The notes: generated by a model from the letters alone, not told the origin. 64,000 nt of DNA from Notolepis coatsorum (GCA_963971535.1 OZ020591.1:18400823-18464822); one strand, 5' to 3'. Positions 1-10,947 are shown, numbered from the stretch's first letter. Program-made: numbers and translations.

Positions 1-241
1 CCTCAAGTCCTATCCGCGCTTAGCAGGCGCCCCGACCGAACTGTAGGAGTCGCTGTTTACAACGACCCGGACCCACCCCGCCAGCTTCTCCCACCCTCTA
101 ATACAGCCAATTGTATTAGTGCAGACGGCCAGCCAAGCTGGTGACAACCCCGGAGCTGTGAGCTGGATTCGAACAGGCGAATCCAGCTCACAGCTCCGGG
201 GTTGGTGACGAACGCAATCTCCGCTCGGCCACCTAACCGCC
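1..241 (-). mobile_element. tRNA-derived SINE (family SINE-A), copy 1, truncated by window edge
   Basis: Antisense copy of the element that is complete at 26577-27066. On the minus strand its 5' head, near 240, carries a Pol III box A-like word (tggccgagcgg) followed by a box B-like word (tgttcgaatcc). The body matches the other two copies. The 3' tail lies beyond base 1, so no target duplication can be seen. It is non-coding and would depend on a LINE for mobility. Confidence 0.75.
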
Positions 242-770
242 TGTAGTACAGAATGCTTTTATACAAAATGCTTCTTTCTGTTACGCTCCAGAGACTGTGC
301 TAGACAAAAATAGATAAAATAAGTGTAGCAAGTATAAAATGGAAGTCAAGTATGTGAACAAAAGTGTTCAGTATATACATATATACAATATACAATGCAG
401 AGTAGAAGTAACTGAGTTACAATACAATATACTATACAGTGCAAAGCAGAAATGGGATGAGGTAGAATTTAGGTACAATTTACAGTAAGGTGTAATGAGG
501 TATGGGTTGTAGTGCAAATTATTTACCAATAAATATAAAGTGTGTTTAGGTGTTCTAAAGTGGGTAAAGTGGGTGCTGCAGTGAGTTGTTTGTTTAAAGG
601 GAGTGTGTGCGTGTGGATGTGTGCTGTGCTTCCATTTGATGGTTGCTACATAGTGTTATTGTCATTTAGCATTCTGATGGCCTGAGGATAGAAGCTTCTT
701 CTGAGTCTCTCTGTGCTTGCCAAGGATAACTTGTATTGATCCCTCACAGGGAAATTCAAGTTTTTTTTTG
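242..770 (-). repeat. Dispersed repeat, inverse copy of 31045-31548
   Basis: About 430 bases (242-670) match the reverse complement of 31045-31548, including the stretch around 'gttacgctccagagactgtgc'. The remainder, with 'gatggcctgaggatagaagc' and a T-rich end near 760-778, looks like the continuation of the same repeat. There is no open frame of note. It may be the 3' untranslated part of a LINE, but I cannot assign a family. Confidence 0.5.
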
Positions 771-1360
771 TTTTTTTTGTGTACATGTTTGTACTTTACC
801 GTCTCCGTGGCCAACTAACTGCGAGCATCTGCAGCGACGTGATTCTGTTCACAATGAAATGTTACATTTCTCCCGATACCGGAAGCTACCGCTGTTGGCT
901 CTATCGTAGCTGTAGCTTCAAGTTTTGTTTTATTTGTCACATACGGTACAAGTATATTACAGTGAAATGCTTGGTTCTGTATGAGCCTCCTGAGATTGTG
1001 CTTCATACAGTAAACATGAACCAAATCAACACAATCTGGACGGAGCTCAACGAGGCGCACAGCGCGGCACCATCTTGTTGACATTCATCGTCAATGAATT
1101 GGGTCATAAAGGAGAAAAGAGCTGCAGACGTAGTACAAGTGTTTTCCTGTTGATCATTTGTTTGTAATGTGTTTTTCAGATCAACATAACATAAGCATAA
1201 TATATCTAAATAACTTAGTTAGTTAACACCTTATTTCACATGTATGTGCACAGAGGTAACTACTAAGACAGACAGATATGACCAAATTGTGACGACCCTC
1301 CCCCACATTGTTTGCTTGCTCTGCTGGTTTCATTGTTTCACAGGATTGGTGGGTGGAGCT
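771..1360. other. Non-coding stretch with a short dispersed repeat
   Basis: Short overlapping frames on both strands show no recognisable domain. A segment at about 955-985 (ttacagtgaaatgcttggtt) recurs at 41580-41600, so part of this stretch is repeat-derived. I see nothing else in it. Confidence 0.4.
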
Positions 1361-1735
1361 GATTGATTGATTGATTGATTGAAAAGTGTATTAACAGATT
1401 GCAGAATGGGTACAGTACAGCTCAATACATACAATTGTTAAGGGGATGCAGACCAGAGAAAGACTTTCGTCTTGTTTACATCAGGGTCCCCCATTTTCAA
1501 TTCATCATAACATATATGACATGCATGACATACAGATAGACAGTACTGCTACATCTATACATTTATGACATATCAGATTTGCAAATACAGTACTGTTTGT
1601 GATACAAAAGTGTCCAGAAAAAGAGTGTATATACATTTGATGTAGAAACTGTACATTGGAGGAGGTTGGGTGGGTGGGGTTGGGTGGGTGGGTGGGGGCT
1701 GTACATTGGAGGTGGCAGAGCTGGGGAGGGTTATC
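1361..1735 (-). mobile_element. 5'-truncated LINE with CAAT-type tail (family LINE-Q), copy 1
   Basis: Antisense 3' end of the non-LTR family that recurs throughout the window. The + strand begins with a (GATT)n tail at 1361-1382, followed by the family 3' UTR with the diagnostic stretch around 'cagggtcccccattttcaat' and a G-rich block that mirrors the C-rich 3' UTR of the 28684 and 37828 copies. No coding part remains. Confidence 0.75.
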
Positions 1736-1738
1736 AGA

Positions 1739-1808
1739 GTGTCCCAGGCCTTTATACATGCAGGCTTCCTTTAGTGTCCCAGGCCTTTATACATTCAGGC
1801 TTCCTTTA
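1739..1808. repeat. 35-bp tandem repeat, left part
   Basis: Two units beginning 'gtgtcccaggcctttatac'. Two more lie at 4556-4625. The Harbinger-like MITE between them appears to have inserted into one tandem array. Confidence 0.7.
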
Positions 1809-2954
1809 GGGTGCTTTCTCACTAGCCATTTTGGGTCGAATCAGCTCCGCTCCGTCCTCGGGTGCGAACTTCCCCCCTCCCTCTCCCCCCTCTAGTTTGT
1901 GTACACACTGCAGTCTTGGTGCGCTCCCGGTTTTGTTTACGGTTTGCGTTTTGAGCGTGTAAGCTTGCCGTAGGCGATGATGTCACGCTCGAACATCAAC
2001 ACAGGAAGAGTTTTAACACACAGTGGTGGAAACTGGATGCTGATATAAATAAACTAATAACCAATAAATATGAAGTTATATTTGAACCTCTGTTGTCAAG
2101 CCTTGTCAATATAACCCACCCCCTTTTCTCACGAATGGAACTGGAGTCCGCTTTGAGCGTTTTCCAGGGTTAACGCTTATTTATTACTAGTTAGCAGCTA
2201 ACATTAGCCCATTGCTCGCATCAATTATATTGCATGTCATTGATCTACCGGTCGATCACGGCCGACTGGTTGGGCACCACTGGTCTATAGAAATAAATGC
2301 ATTCGAACAAGAAACCAATGTATAGTAGACATAGCAATGGCAAAAATAGTTGCAAGGCCTAATGCGTGCCAGGGAAGTCTTTAGCCCCTTCCGTGACTGC
2401 GATGTGCAAGCCAGGGGCTTTATATCTGATATATTTCGGACCCACCCCGAGCTTTTAAGCAGTGCTTGGTGGTCCAAATTAGCCTGGCTACTAGGGCTGC
2501 ACGATTTTGGGAAATAATCTAATTGCGATTATTCTGACGGATATTGCGATTGCGATTTGCGATGCGATTATAACATATTTTTTATTTTTTTTACAAGAAG
2601 AATGTTGCTGCTTTCTGTAGTCGGGTCCCAACTGCAAAATTACTGTATTACCCTGTATTATACACTTTTACTATCATGTAGACTATTCTGCTTTGTGTTT
2701 ACATGTGATGTATTGTATACATGCACATTTATTATGTTCTTGTGTGATGTATCGCACATTTTATTGCTGTGTGATGTATTGCAAATGTTATTGCTGTCAT
2801 CTTGGCCAGGTCGCGTGTATCGCTTCCGCAACGGAATTCGGTTTCCGGGTTCCTCTGATTGGCCGCGACCCCCACGTGACCCGCCCCCCTATCGCGCGGC
2901 AGAGCAAGCGGCCGCGGACTCGCTCGCTTCCTCAATTTATACGCATGGAAGTAT

Positions 2955-3094
2955 TGAATGAATGAGAACTTTATTTAACAGATTGCAGAATGGGTACAAT
3001 ACAGTACGGCTCAATACACACAATTGTTAAGGGGATGCAGACCAGAGAAAGGCGTTTGTCTTGTTTACATCAGGGTCCCCCATTTTCAATTCAT
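2955..3094 (-). mobile_element. LINE-Q 3' tail, copy 2, in left arm of fold-back
   Basis: Short 5'-truncated LINE-Q 3' UTR with an (AATG)n tail, antisense. It is the mirror image of copy 3 in the other arm. Confidence 0.8.
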
Positions 3095-3231
3095 ATAGAA
3101 CGACTACGCCGTAACAAATCATAAAAAAAATATACCGTTAACTGGAATATGTTGTGCCTTTACACATATGTTGGATTATGTAATTGGTTTGTCATGACAA
3201 ACAAATAAAAAAATCATGATTTCCCCGCTGG

Positions 3232-3286
3232 CTACAACAACACACAGTGACTGCATGTAGTCACTGTGTGTTGATGTTGTAGCCAC
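3232..3286. repeat. Short perfect hairpin near the fold-back centre
   Basis: gctacaacaacacacagtga and its reverse complement surround a loop of about six bases (gcatgt). It is a secondary palindrome inside the larger inverted repeat. Confidence 0.7.
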
Positions 3287-3604
3287 CTCCTCCGCGGCAG
3301 GAATACTAAGCTCCCCCTTAAGCTCCAGGAGAGAGGGGAGAGGCTGAAAACCCGCAGTTCTTGCCCACCTGATGGGAGCCGAATCCCCGCATCCGATTTG
3401 TCTGATGAATACCCCCAACTGAGCTCTGGCTCTGACTACATGCAGTCACTGAGTGTTGTTGTAGCCAGCGGGTAAATCACGATTTTTTTTATTTGTTTGT
3501 CATGACAAACCAATTACATAATCCAACATATGTGTAAAGGCACAATATATTCCAGTTAACGGTATATATTTTTTAATGATTTGTTACGGCGTAGTCGTTC
3601 TATA

Positions 3605-3747
3605 TGAATTGAAAATGGGGGACCCTGATGTAAACAAGACAAACGTCTTTCTCTGGTCTGCATCCCCTTAACAATTGTGTGTATTGAGCCGTACTGTATT
3701 GTACCCATTCTGCAATCTGTTAAATAAAGTTTTCATTCATTCATTCA
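3605..3747 (+). mobile_element. LINE-Q 3' tail, copy 3, in right arm of fold-back
   Basis: Sense copy of the same truncated LINE-Q tail, ending in (CATT)n. Its position in the right arm is symmetrical to copy 2. Confidence 0.8.
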
Positions 3748-4555
3748 GTCAATACTTTCATGCGTATAAATTGAGGAAGCGAGCGAGTCCGCGGCCGCTC
3801 GCTCTGCCGCGCGGTGGATAGGGGGGGGTGGGGGTCGCGGCCAATCGGAGCAACCCGGAAACCGAATTCCGTTGCGGAAGCGTTACACGCGGCCAGGTCT
3901 ACCTTGCAAAGGAGATCTTGTATCTCAATGGGACTTCCTGGTTAAATAAAAAATAAATAAAAATAAAAATTGAATTGCAGGCTTGGCGATTTGATAATTG
4001 CATCATTCCAAATCGCGATTTCGATTAAAACACGATTAATCGTGCAGCCCTACTGGCTACTATGGAGCTGCGAGTGACTGCGTATTCAAAAGCCCCTGGC
4101 TTGCACATCGCAGTCACGGAAGGGGCTAGGAAGTCTTGTGCTTGTAACGTGGCTTCATGTTTTCATCCACTGAGCCGTGAGGCTCAACATGCTTGTTTGG
4201 TTGAGGTCTGAAATCGCCAAATTGCCCATAAATATAGTTTTTGTGGGTATTGTCCAGTTGTTGCTGTATGTTTTTATCTGCCCAAAATTCAAGCAAGCAT
4301 GAAAGCATTACAGTAATGACGTTGTGTGTCAGCTAGTTGATACAGCAAGCCTCTTCCGTGTTTTGGTACAAGCTCGTACACCACGCCCCCGCTCCCACTG
4401 GCGCGCACCCGGAACCACCTATTTCAGCGGTCCAGGTTTGGAGCGAATCAGCGTCCCCGGGGACGGGACAGCGTTCTCAGTAGGACGGACACACCCTTTT
4501 CTGGTGTGATCGGGCTGTGATTCGACCCCGAATGGTTAGTGAGAAAGCCCCCTTA

Positions 4556-4625
4556 GTGTCCCAGGCCTTTATACATGCAGGCTTCCTTTAGTGTCCCAGG
4601 CCTTTATACATTCAGGCTTCATTTA
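4556..4625. repeat. 35-bp tandem repeat, right part
   Basis: Two units continuing the array at 1739-1808 on the other side of the Harbinger-like MITE. Confidence 0.7.
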
Positions 4626-4675
4626 GTCTGGGCTTCCTCTCTCCACCTGTTTGGTTATTTTTGTTTGCTTGGAAG

Positions 4676-5560
4676 CAGTGTTAATTTTGGCAGCTATTTA
4701 CATTTTAGTCTTAGTCATGTGTCAAATGCTCCTTTTTTAGTTTTCATCATATTTAGTCACCTTCATTTATTTTTCGTTAGTCAGTTTTAGTCAACTACAG
4801 GTCTGAGCATTTTAGTCAGTTTTAGTCTCGAATTTGTCTTTTTTGTTTTAGTCTAGATTTAGTCGCAGAAAACGGATGACATTTTTGTCTAGTTTTCGTT
4901 AATGAAAAAAAGGCATTTTATTCTCTTGTAATGCAATTCTTTTTTTTTATCCACTTTTTCTCTCATTTTTCTATATTTTCTTCCATCCCAATTTCGTATC
5001 ATCCAATTCAACCCTCCCCTGTCACGAACGCTGTTTCTTTCCTCCCACAAGCCGGCTGCAATGTGGACTAAGTCATACATAGCACAAGTCCCCTCCGGTA
5101 CTTGAGGTAACAGCAGTCTCATCTTTTCACCTGCGCAGCTCGATCTCTCAGTGGCGAGGAGTAACGCGTGGGAGGCTCACGCTGCCCCCGACACTTCCTG
5201 ATTCTACTGCGCAGGCGCACCAACCGACCTGTAGGAGTCGCTGTCCACAACGCCCGATCCCCACCCATCAGTTTCCCACCCCCTAATACGGCCAAACAAT
5301 GTGTATTAGTATGAACGACCAGCTAAACTGAAAGCAATGTGGAGCGCTGGGCTCGAACAGGCGAGCCCAGCGTCTCCGCATTTGTGGCGAGCGCCTTGCC
5401 CACTACGCCACGTAGCCGCCCTTCTTGTAATGCAATTCTATGTACCGCTACAGTCAGTCAAATTCACATTCATTTTTTTTAGATCACGATTCTCTCTCAC
5501 GATTATTTTGTCAATAAAATCATTTATTGCACTCTTTCTTAAACCGACAACATAACATAT
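4676..5560. mobile_element. A+T-rich MITE-like repeat ('ttttagtc' repeats), interrupted by a SINE
   Basis: Begins cagtgttaattttggcagct, which resembles a hAT terminus, and runs through many 'ttttagtc' words to about 4923. It resumes after the SINE at 5440. No matching right end was found, so it is probably truncated. Confidence 0.35.
4941..5422 (-). mobile_element. SINE-A copy 2, complete, 17-bp target duplication
   Basis: Antisense. The tRNA-like head lies near 5420 (minus-strand gggcggctacgtggcgtagt) and the A-rich tail is seen as the T run at 4939-4949. It is flanked by a perfect 17-bp direct repeat tcttgtaatgcaattct (4924-4940 and 5423-5439), proving target-primed insertion. Length is close to the 490 bp of copy 3. 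Confidence 0.85.
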
Positions 5561-5587
5561 CAAAGTGCTTGACTTAAACTTAAACAT

Positions 5588-5878
5588 ACTTACTTACTTC
5601 GGCCCATCGCTCCCAATGGAGCATAGGCCATCTATGACTTTTCTCCATCCAACACGGCTTTGGGCTGTCCTTTCTGCCTCCCCCCAGGTAGTTCCTTGTC
5701 TCTTGAGCTCCGCCTCAGTGGCTCGCCTCCAGGTGTTCTTAGGCCGCCCTCTCTTCCGCTTCCCCTGGGGATTCCAAGTTAGGGCCTGCCGTGTAGTACT
5801 GGTAGCCGGTTTCCTCAAAGTGTGGCCTATCCATCCCCACTTTCGTCTCAGGATCTGCTTCTCCACAAACTTAAACAT
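5588..5878 (-). pseudogene. LINE reverse-transcriptase C-terminus fragment (GRPKNTWRR type)
   Basis: Minus-strand frame of 94 codons with the conserved C-terminal block RKWGWIGHTLRKP ... GKRKRGRPKNTWRR ... WGEAERTAQSR. This block closes the pol protein of a widespread animal LINE clade, probably RTE/CR1-like; the clade is not certain. The fragment ends with a short (GTAA)n tail on the minus strand and is flanked by acttaaacata on both sides (about 5577-5587 and 5868-5878). It is therefore a 5'-truncated insertion. Confidence 0.8.
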
Positions 5879-6039
5879 AACTTGAAAGTGCTTGACTTAA
5901 ACTTAAGTCTCTTGTAACATACAGAATAACTCAAGTCAGAATCGTCATAATTTAAAAAAAGGAAAGTAAAACATTTAAAATAAAAAAAAATTAAAGAAAA
6001 TTATAAAAAAGAATAGTCATAATTTAGAAATGAGATTGC

Positions 6040-6091
6040 ATAGGTCTATGAATCGAGATTGTGTTTTTTTTTTATTAATCGCCCAGCCCTA
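6040..6091. mobile_element. Right end of a hAT MITE (tagggctgggcgatt end)
   Basis: Reads attaatcgcccagccct to 6091, the reverse complement of a common hAT terminus also used by the elements at 44254 and 47824. The left partner was not found. Confidence 0.45.
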
Positions 6092-6464
6092 CTGTAATTG
6101 GGATCATAGATTCATGTAGACGCCCCTCTCCCCACTCCCCCCATAACGTAATGAGTTAAAGATGTAAACAGTTAAAGACCCTCACCAGTCTTAAAATAAC
6201 AAACAGTAAAGTGAACCGAACGTTTCCACAGCCCATGTGAAGCAGACATGACCCCTGGTTGTACAAAAAGAATATATATATATAGAGCATAGAAGTGCTC
6301 CACATATATACACCATAAGACATAATCAAACCACTCATTTATTATATGTTCATTTGTTACGTGTTGGGTGTGTTACGCTGTCGAGACACTGCCTGGCACA
6401 AGCTATAATTGTTATCCACCCAAGGGCTGTCTACTTTAACCAACCTAAAACATGTCAGCCATTG
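6092..6464. other. Unassigned non-coding stretch
   Basis: A+T-rich with a C-rich island near 6123-6140. No repeat family, coding frame or regulatory signal was recognised. The last 8 bases (agccattg) are the expected hAT target site of the next element. Confidence 0.4.
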
Positions 6465-6997
6465 CAGGGCTCCAGACTAACTTTTTTCACCACCGTCCCA
6501 GAACCGTCCCGAAATACAGTTTTTTTTTTTATCAAATTTTTTATTATTACTTGCATGAAACAAGACAACACATTAATCACAATCACAATACACAGAACTT
6601 CACAGGAAAATAACAAAAACAATAATAATACAGAATATAACAATTTATAAATTATAAAGACAAAAAGAAAAGAAAACAGAGTTCAACCTTTTTAAATTCA
6701 AAATTCCAGGGGTACTATCTAATAGATGACCAAATAGCGAAGAACTAGCTAAATAGCTGCCCCCCAATAAAATCCCTAGTTAAATTCAAGACAAGACAGA
6801 CAAGACATTTCCTCCTCCCCCTCCCACGAGACCGCCGGACTCCCCCGAACAAGCACCCCAACCCCGCTCAGCCGCACACGGCGGTCCTAACCTTCTCAGC
6901 TGCTGCGAACCATAGGTCAATCCCAGCCTGCCCCACCCCAATCACCCGCGCCGTGGATATCTCAAGATAAATCACATTTAACAGTGTTAGGGACCAG

Positions 6998-8366
6998 TTA
7001 ATCACTGAGCTTCTCAGGCTCCTTCCATCTCATTGCTATTAGCTTCTTCGCCGCTGTGACGCCCGCTAGGACAACCCTTTTCAGTTGTACGGAAGCGGGT
7101 AGTGTTGTTCTATCATTCAGGAGTAGCGTAACAGCTGTGAATGGGATAGTTAAGCCACACAGATCTGAAAGTTTGTCCGCTATTGACCTCCAGAAGCGGG
7201 CCACTGGTGGGCAATCCCAATACATATGCATATAAGTGCCAGTGGCCTTTTGAGAGCACAAAGTGCACCGAGAGTCGGTTATCAGTCCCATAGCAAATGG
7301 CTTCCTAGGTGTAAGATAGGTCCTATGAATATAATTAAAATGAATTTGCTGGTGATTGGGGTTGCGGGAAGACAATGCCACATTTGCCCAAACATCATCC
7401 CAGTCAAACTCGGGGTCCAACTCCGGGATATCCACACGCCAGATTGTATCCAATGATACATTTTTATACGTGGACTGAATTAAGAGCGTATAAAAGTCTG
7501 AGACAAACCCTCTGGAGGTCATCCTGTCCACTATGAGCCTGAGGAAGGGGTGTGGTTGCAAAGTTTGAGCCCACGGCATGCCATGCGCCCTCAGCGCTGA
7601 CCTTAGTTGAAGGTAAAGAAAGAAGGACTCGCCGGGAAGATCATAAAATTCTCTTAAGTCCTGAAACGCACGGAGGCCGTTCTTATCATAAATATCCTCC
7701 AGAGTATGAACCCCCCTCCTTTGCCATTGAGGAATATTAACCGGCTTGTGCCCAACAAGTAATTGCTGGTTATTAAAAATTGGAGAGTCCAGGTGCCACG
7801 GGCATTTAACCCCACACGACTTCTGTACATTACGCCACGTCTGGATCACGTGAGTTATGATCGGTCCATACCTCAGTTGGCATTTCGAAATAGGGACAGT
7901 GGAGTACACCACATCCTGCAATCTTAGCGGTGAGACCGCCGCCGCTTCTAAGGAGCGCCAAGATGCAGCATCTAGGGTCTAGCCAGCACATCAGAGGTCT
8001 CAGTGAAAAGGACCAGAAATAAAGCTTAAAATCAGGGATTGCAAGGCCCCCATCTTGTTTCCTACGTTGAGTAGTAGCTCTTTTGATTCTCGGGCGTTTG
8101 TTATTCCAGATAAACTTAGATACCATCGATTGTACCTTGCGCCAGTGGTCTATTGGAGGGGGCAGGGGGAGCATTGAGCTAACAAAATGTATCCTAGGCA
8201 GGACGTTCATTTTGATTATGGAAGCTCGGGCTTGTAAGGAGTTAGGAAGGGACGACCATCTGTCTAGATCCTGGCGTATTTTATCATAAGTACCCGTGAA
8301 GTTGAACTTAGTAGTTTGACTCAGCGTGGGGAATATCTCTATGCCTAAGTATTTCAAATGTTCCAC
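6998..8366 (-). pseudogene. L1 ORF2 C-terminal half (broken)
   Basis: Two overlapping minus-strand frames (8366-7830, then 7921-6998). The first carries the thumb-like region (VEHLKYLGIEIFP, then WRKVQSMVSKFIWNNKRPRI). The second carries the C-terminal domain with the Cys/His motif CTLCSQKATGTYMHMYWDC near residue 220 and ends at a stop at 6998. The change of frame between them, near 7830-7920, shows at least one inactivating indel. L1-clade assignment rests on the FIWNNKRPRI and CTLC...H...WDC patterns. Confidence 0.85.
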
Positions 8367-8373
8367 TATGGGG

Positions 8374-9404
8374 TAGTGTTGTCACGATATTGGAATTTCG
8401 ACTTCGATACGATACCTTGAAAAGTATCGATACTTTCGATACCAATTTTTTTTTTTTTTTTATTATAATAATATATATATATATTTTTTAACATTTAGCT
8501 TTTGTTGCTGGTTGATTCTCCTCAGCTTCTCTCTGGTACTATACGAGAAGATAAATACACTTTTAAAACCCTTTGTTTATCTTTAGATCAGAGAGAGAGA
8601 GAGAGAAAGAGAGAGTGGCTGCTGGAGATTTTAGGTCTACTGAGCGCACCTTTCTAGTTATGACCCGAAAACAAGGGTACTTGAGAGAGAGAGAGGGAGA
8701 TTTCTCCGGAGCTATGCTCGGAGCATTTATTAACGTTACATTTTCAACAACATTGCTGCTAATTGGACACTTCATGGAGGCGGGGTAACGTTGTGTCGAG
8801 TTCATGCGTGTACTGGTGTAGGATGGGCTCCGGCTCCGCTCGACCTAACGTTGGAAACGGGGTAGTTGTGTCGAGTTCATGCGTGTACTGGTGTAGGATG
8901 GGCTCCGGCTCCGCTCGACCTAACGTTGGAAACGGGGTAGTTGTGTCGAGTTCATGCGTGTAGTAGTGTAGGATGGGCTCCGGCTCCGCTCGGCCTAACG
9001 TTGGAAACGGGGTAGTTGTGTCGAGTTCATGCGTGTACTGGGGTAGTGGGCTCGGCTTGACGTTACTCCGTTTCCATGAAGTAATAGGTGGCCAGCTAGC
9101 TAGCATTAAGCTAACGGAGGAACGACAGCTAACGTTAGCTAATAATAGCGTTGTTTACAAACTGAAGACAGGGCTGCGCTGTGAGGGGGAGGAGGCTGCA
9201 GCAGCTTGTGTCTGTTGCTCTGAGCGAGGAGGAGGCGGAAGGGCAAGGCTCTGGCAGCGCGTCTGTCTGTCAACAACTTGCGGGAGCAAGCCAGCTGGTA
9301 CCGATACTGCAGAAAGTATCGGTACTTCGGGAAATGAGTATCGAAGCCGTTTTAAATATTCAGTATCGATATGTATCGATACTTCGATATTTTTGACAAC
9401 ACTA
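8374..9404. mobile_element. hAT-type MITE (tagtgttgtca ends) inside the L1
   Basis: Inverted ends tagtgttgtca with neighbouring 'tatcgatact' words on both sides, and a perfect 8-bp target duplication ctatgggg (8366-8373 and 9405-9412). No transposase is present. The interior has a T run, a GA-rich segment and four units of a 75-bp repeat. Confidence 0.88.
8780..9045. repeat. 75-bp tandem repeat, about four units
   Basis: The word gtgtcgagttcatgcgtgta recurs at 8793, 8868, 8943 and 9018, a strict 75-base period. Because 75 is a multiple of 3, long spurious frames arise on both strands; they are not genes. Confidence 0.9.
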
Positions 9405-9412
9405 CTATGGGG

Positions 9413-10440
9413 ATATCAGCTGGTAGTCGCACCGCTTTGGCCAGCTCATTGAGAGGTAGGCAGGCTGTTAATCTTAAAGCCTGACAATTTACCAAAGTCG
9501 TCGATTATTCCCAATAATTTTGTGGCCGACCGGGAAGAGTCATCCATAAAAATCAGGTCATCCGCATAGAGAGCAATTTTGTGTGGTGTATTATTGATCA
9601 TTATGGGGACGATGTCCTCCGATTGCCTAATAAATTGGGCCAATGGTTCGAGGGAAAGCGCGAATAGTCCTGGGCTCAGAGGACAACCCTGTCTAGAAGA
9701 TCTGGAGACTGGGAAAAGTGTGGAACAGTTTTTGCCTGTCAGTATCATTGCCGACGGCGAGGCATACAGAACTTTAATCATATGAATAAAATTCTTTCCA
9801 AGACCCATGACCTCAAGTACCTTCCACAGGTATGACCATTCTAGTCTGTCAAACGCCTTCATGGCATCCAAAGACAGAACTGTGGACGGAGCTGTATTGT
9901 CTTTACTGTTATCGACTACATGCAACAGCCTCCTAAGATTATCTGCAGCCAGGCGCCCCGGGATAAAACCAGTTTGATCGCAGTGTACCAATACCATCAT
10001 AAATCTCTGCAGGCGGCGGGCCAGCACCTTGGCAAACACTTTTAAATCGGCCCTGAGAAGACTCAAGGGCCTATAGCTACCACAATCATTGGGATCTTTG
10101 TCCTTCTTGAGAAGTAAAGAAATCAACGCCATGTTGACATCTCTTGAGAACTCCCCTTGTTCGATAGCGTAATTGATCATATCGAGCATCAATGGACCCA
10201 GTTGGTCCCAGAAAGCTAAATACACCTCGGGTGGAATACCATCCCAGCCTGGTGCCTTACCCCTCTGCATTTCAGCAATCGTCTCCCTTAGTTCCATAAG
10301 AGTGATCGGTTTCCCCAGTTCCTTAGCCTTCTCCTCAGAAATGTGGGGTATCTCAAGCCCGCCAATGAACGATTCAAATTTAGAGTCGTCGAGATTAACC
10401 TCTGAGCTATATAACTGAGTAAAACTCTTTAAAAGTGTCC
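9413..10440 (-). pseudogene. L1 ORF2 reverse-transcriptase half (broken)
   Basis: Minus-strand coding runs from the truncated 5' edge at about 10440 to 9413. Visible RT blocks in order are GKAPGWDGIPPEVY, KDPNDCGSYRPLSLL, QTGFIPGR, LSLDAMKAFDRLEW, SRQGCPLSPGLFAL and the catalytic ALYADDLIFMDD. The frame changes shortly before the hAT MITE (around KIN at 9470), so the protein is dead even apart from the insertion. Upstream endonuclease and ORF1 are absent. Confidence 0.88.
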
Positions 10441-10713
10441 CCCGAAATACATTTTTTTTTAAATATATATAATCTTATCAACAGCGATTTGATCATATGG
10501 GGACATATTTTGTGCTGATAATGGCACAGAGGGTGAGACCAACTGTGTACCGTACCTTTTGATTATTGTAAGCACAAAGATAATAAGCAGCTATAACTAG
10601 AACGTGTCGATAACATACAGTTCCAATAGACTAACATTACACTTCTGTGATTTAAATGTGTCCTTACCTTAGACTCAGGGGTTGTATTGTTGGATGCAGT
10701 TCCCTGTTGGTAA

Positions 10714-10947
10714 TTTTTTTAAATAAATATATATATTATATAATTATACTTAGTTGTAGTTGTATTATCTGCGAGACATCGCCACCATGCAACAAGTCAA
10801 AATGCTCGCTATCTGCAAACAGCTCCACTGTCTGTGTGTATACTCTGCTTTGGTCAAATCACATTCAGCATGCCATCTTTGCAGTGTTGTTCTGAAGCAT
10901 GATAGCTAATTAGCCAATGTTCAGCTGCAAAAACGAATAATGTAAAT
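10714..10947. other. Unassigned A+T-rich spacer
   Basis: Between the truncated hAT-C copy and duplicated block A. No feature recognised. Confidence 0.35.

Larger units (their letters stand above)
2813..3890. mobile_element. Fold-back element with about 450-bp inverted arms and 9-bp target duplication (MULE-like)
   Basis: Arms 2813-3262 and 3435-3890 are near-perfect reverse complements. The element is bounded by the 9-bp direct repeat ggccaggtc (2804-2812 and 3891-3899). Long terminal inverted repeats with a 9-bp duplication are typical of Mutator-like elements; that assignment is inference because no transposase is present. The flanking host sequence is the hAT MITE interior. Its outer ends resemble those of the fold-back element at 44062-46284. 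Confidence 0.7.
2492..4052. mobile_element. hAT-type MITE (tagggctgcacgatt ends)
   Basis: Both ends read tagggctgcacgatt inward, and the element is flanked by a perfect 8-bp direct repeat ctggctac (2484-2491 and 4053-4060). Eight-base duplications are the hAT signature. No transposase remains. About 1.08 kb of its 1.56 kb is the fold-back element inserted at 2813-3890. Confidence 0.85.
1809..4552. mobile_element. MITE with TTA target duplication (PIF/Harbinger-like), expanded by insertions
   Basis: Terminal inverted repeats begin gggtgctttctcactagcca on the left. On the right they read gagaaagccccc, preceded by a matching aatggttagt. TTA flanks both ends (1806-1808, 4553-4555). A 3-bp TTA duplication is the PIF/Harbinger habit, so that superfamily is inferred. 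A second pair of inverted matches (2371-2425 with 4090-4136, around 'ccttccgtgactgcgatgtg') shows that the internal arms are mirrored too. It contains the hAT MITE at 2492-4052. Confidence 0.6.
6519..10440 (-). mobile_element. 5'-truncated L1-type LINE in a hAT element
   Basis: Flanked by the 11-bp duplication cccgaaataca (6508-6518 and 10441-10451). The poly(A) tail appears as the T run at 6520-6530 on the + strand. The coding part is antisense and the 5' half is missing, as usual for truncated L1 insertions. A hAT MITE (8374-9404) interrupts the reverse transcriptase. Net L1 length is about 2.9 kb. Confidence 0.9.
6465..10713 (-). mobile_element. hAT element (family hAT-C, CAGGGCTC ends), copy 1, split by L1 and truncated
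   Basis: Starts cagggctccagactaac at 6465. Bases 6465-6518 plus 10441-10713 are the reverse complement of the right part of the copy at 21202-22647, including 'gttgtattgttggatgcagt'. The L1 at 6519-10440 separates the two parts. Homology stops near 10713 inside an A+T-rich run, so the other end is lost. Confidence 0.75.

Noticed and set aside
779..1084. Opposed 100- and 89-codon frames
   Set aside because: Low coding character, repeat-derived segment within, and no domain.
8759..9452. Repeat proteins on both strands at the 75-bp array
   Set aside because: Open only because the period is a multiple of three; the array lies inside a non-coding hAT MITE.
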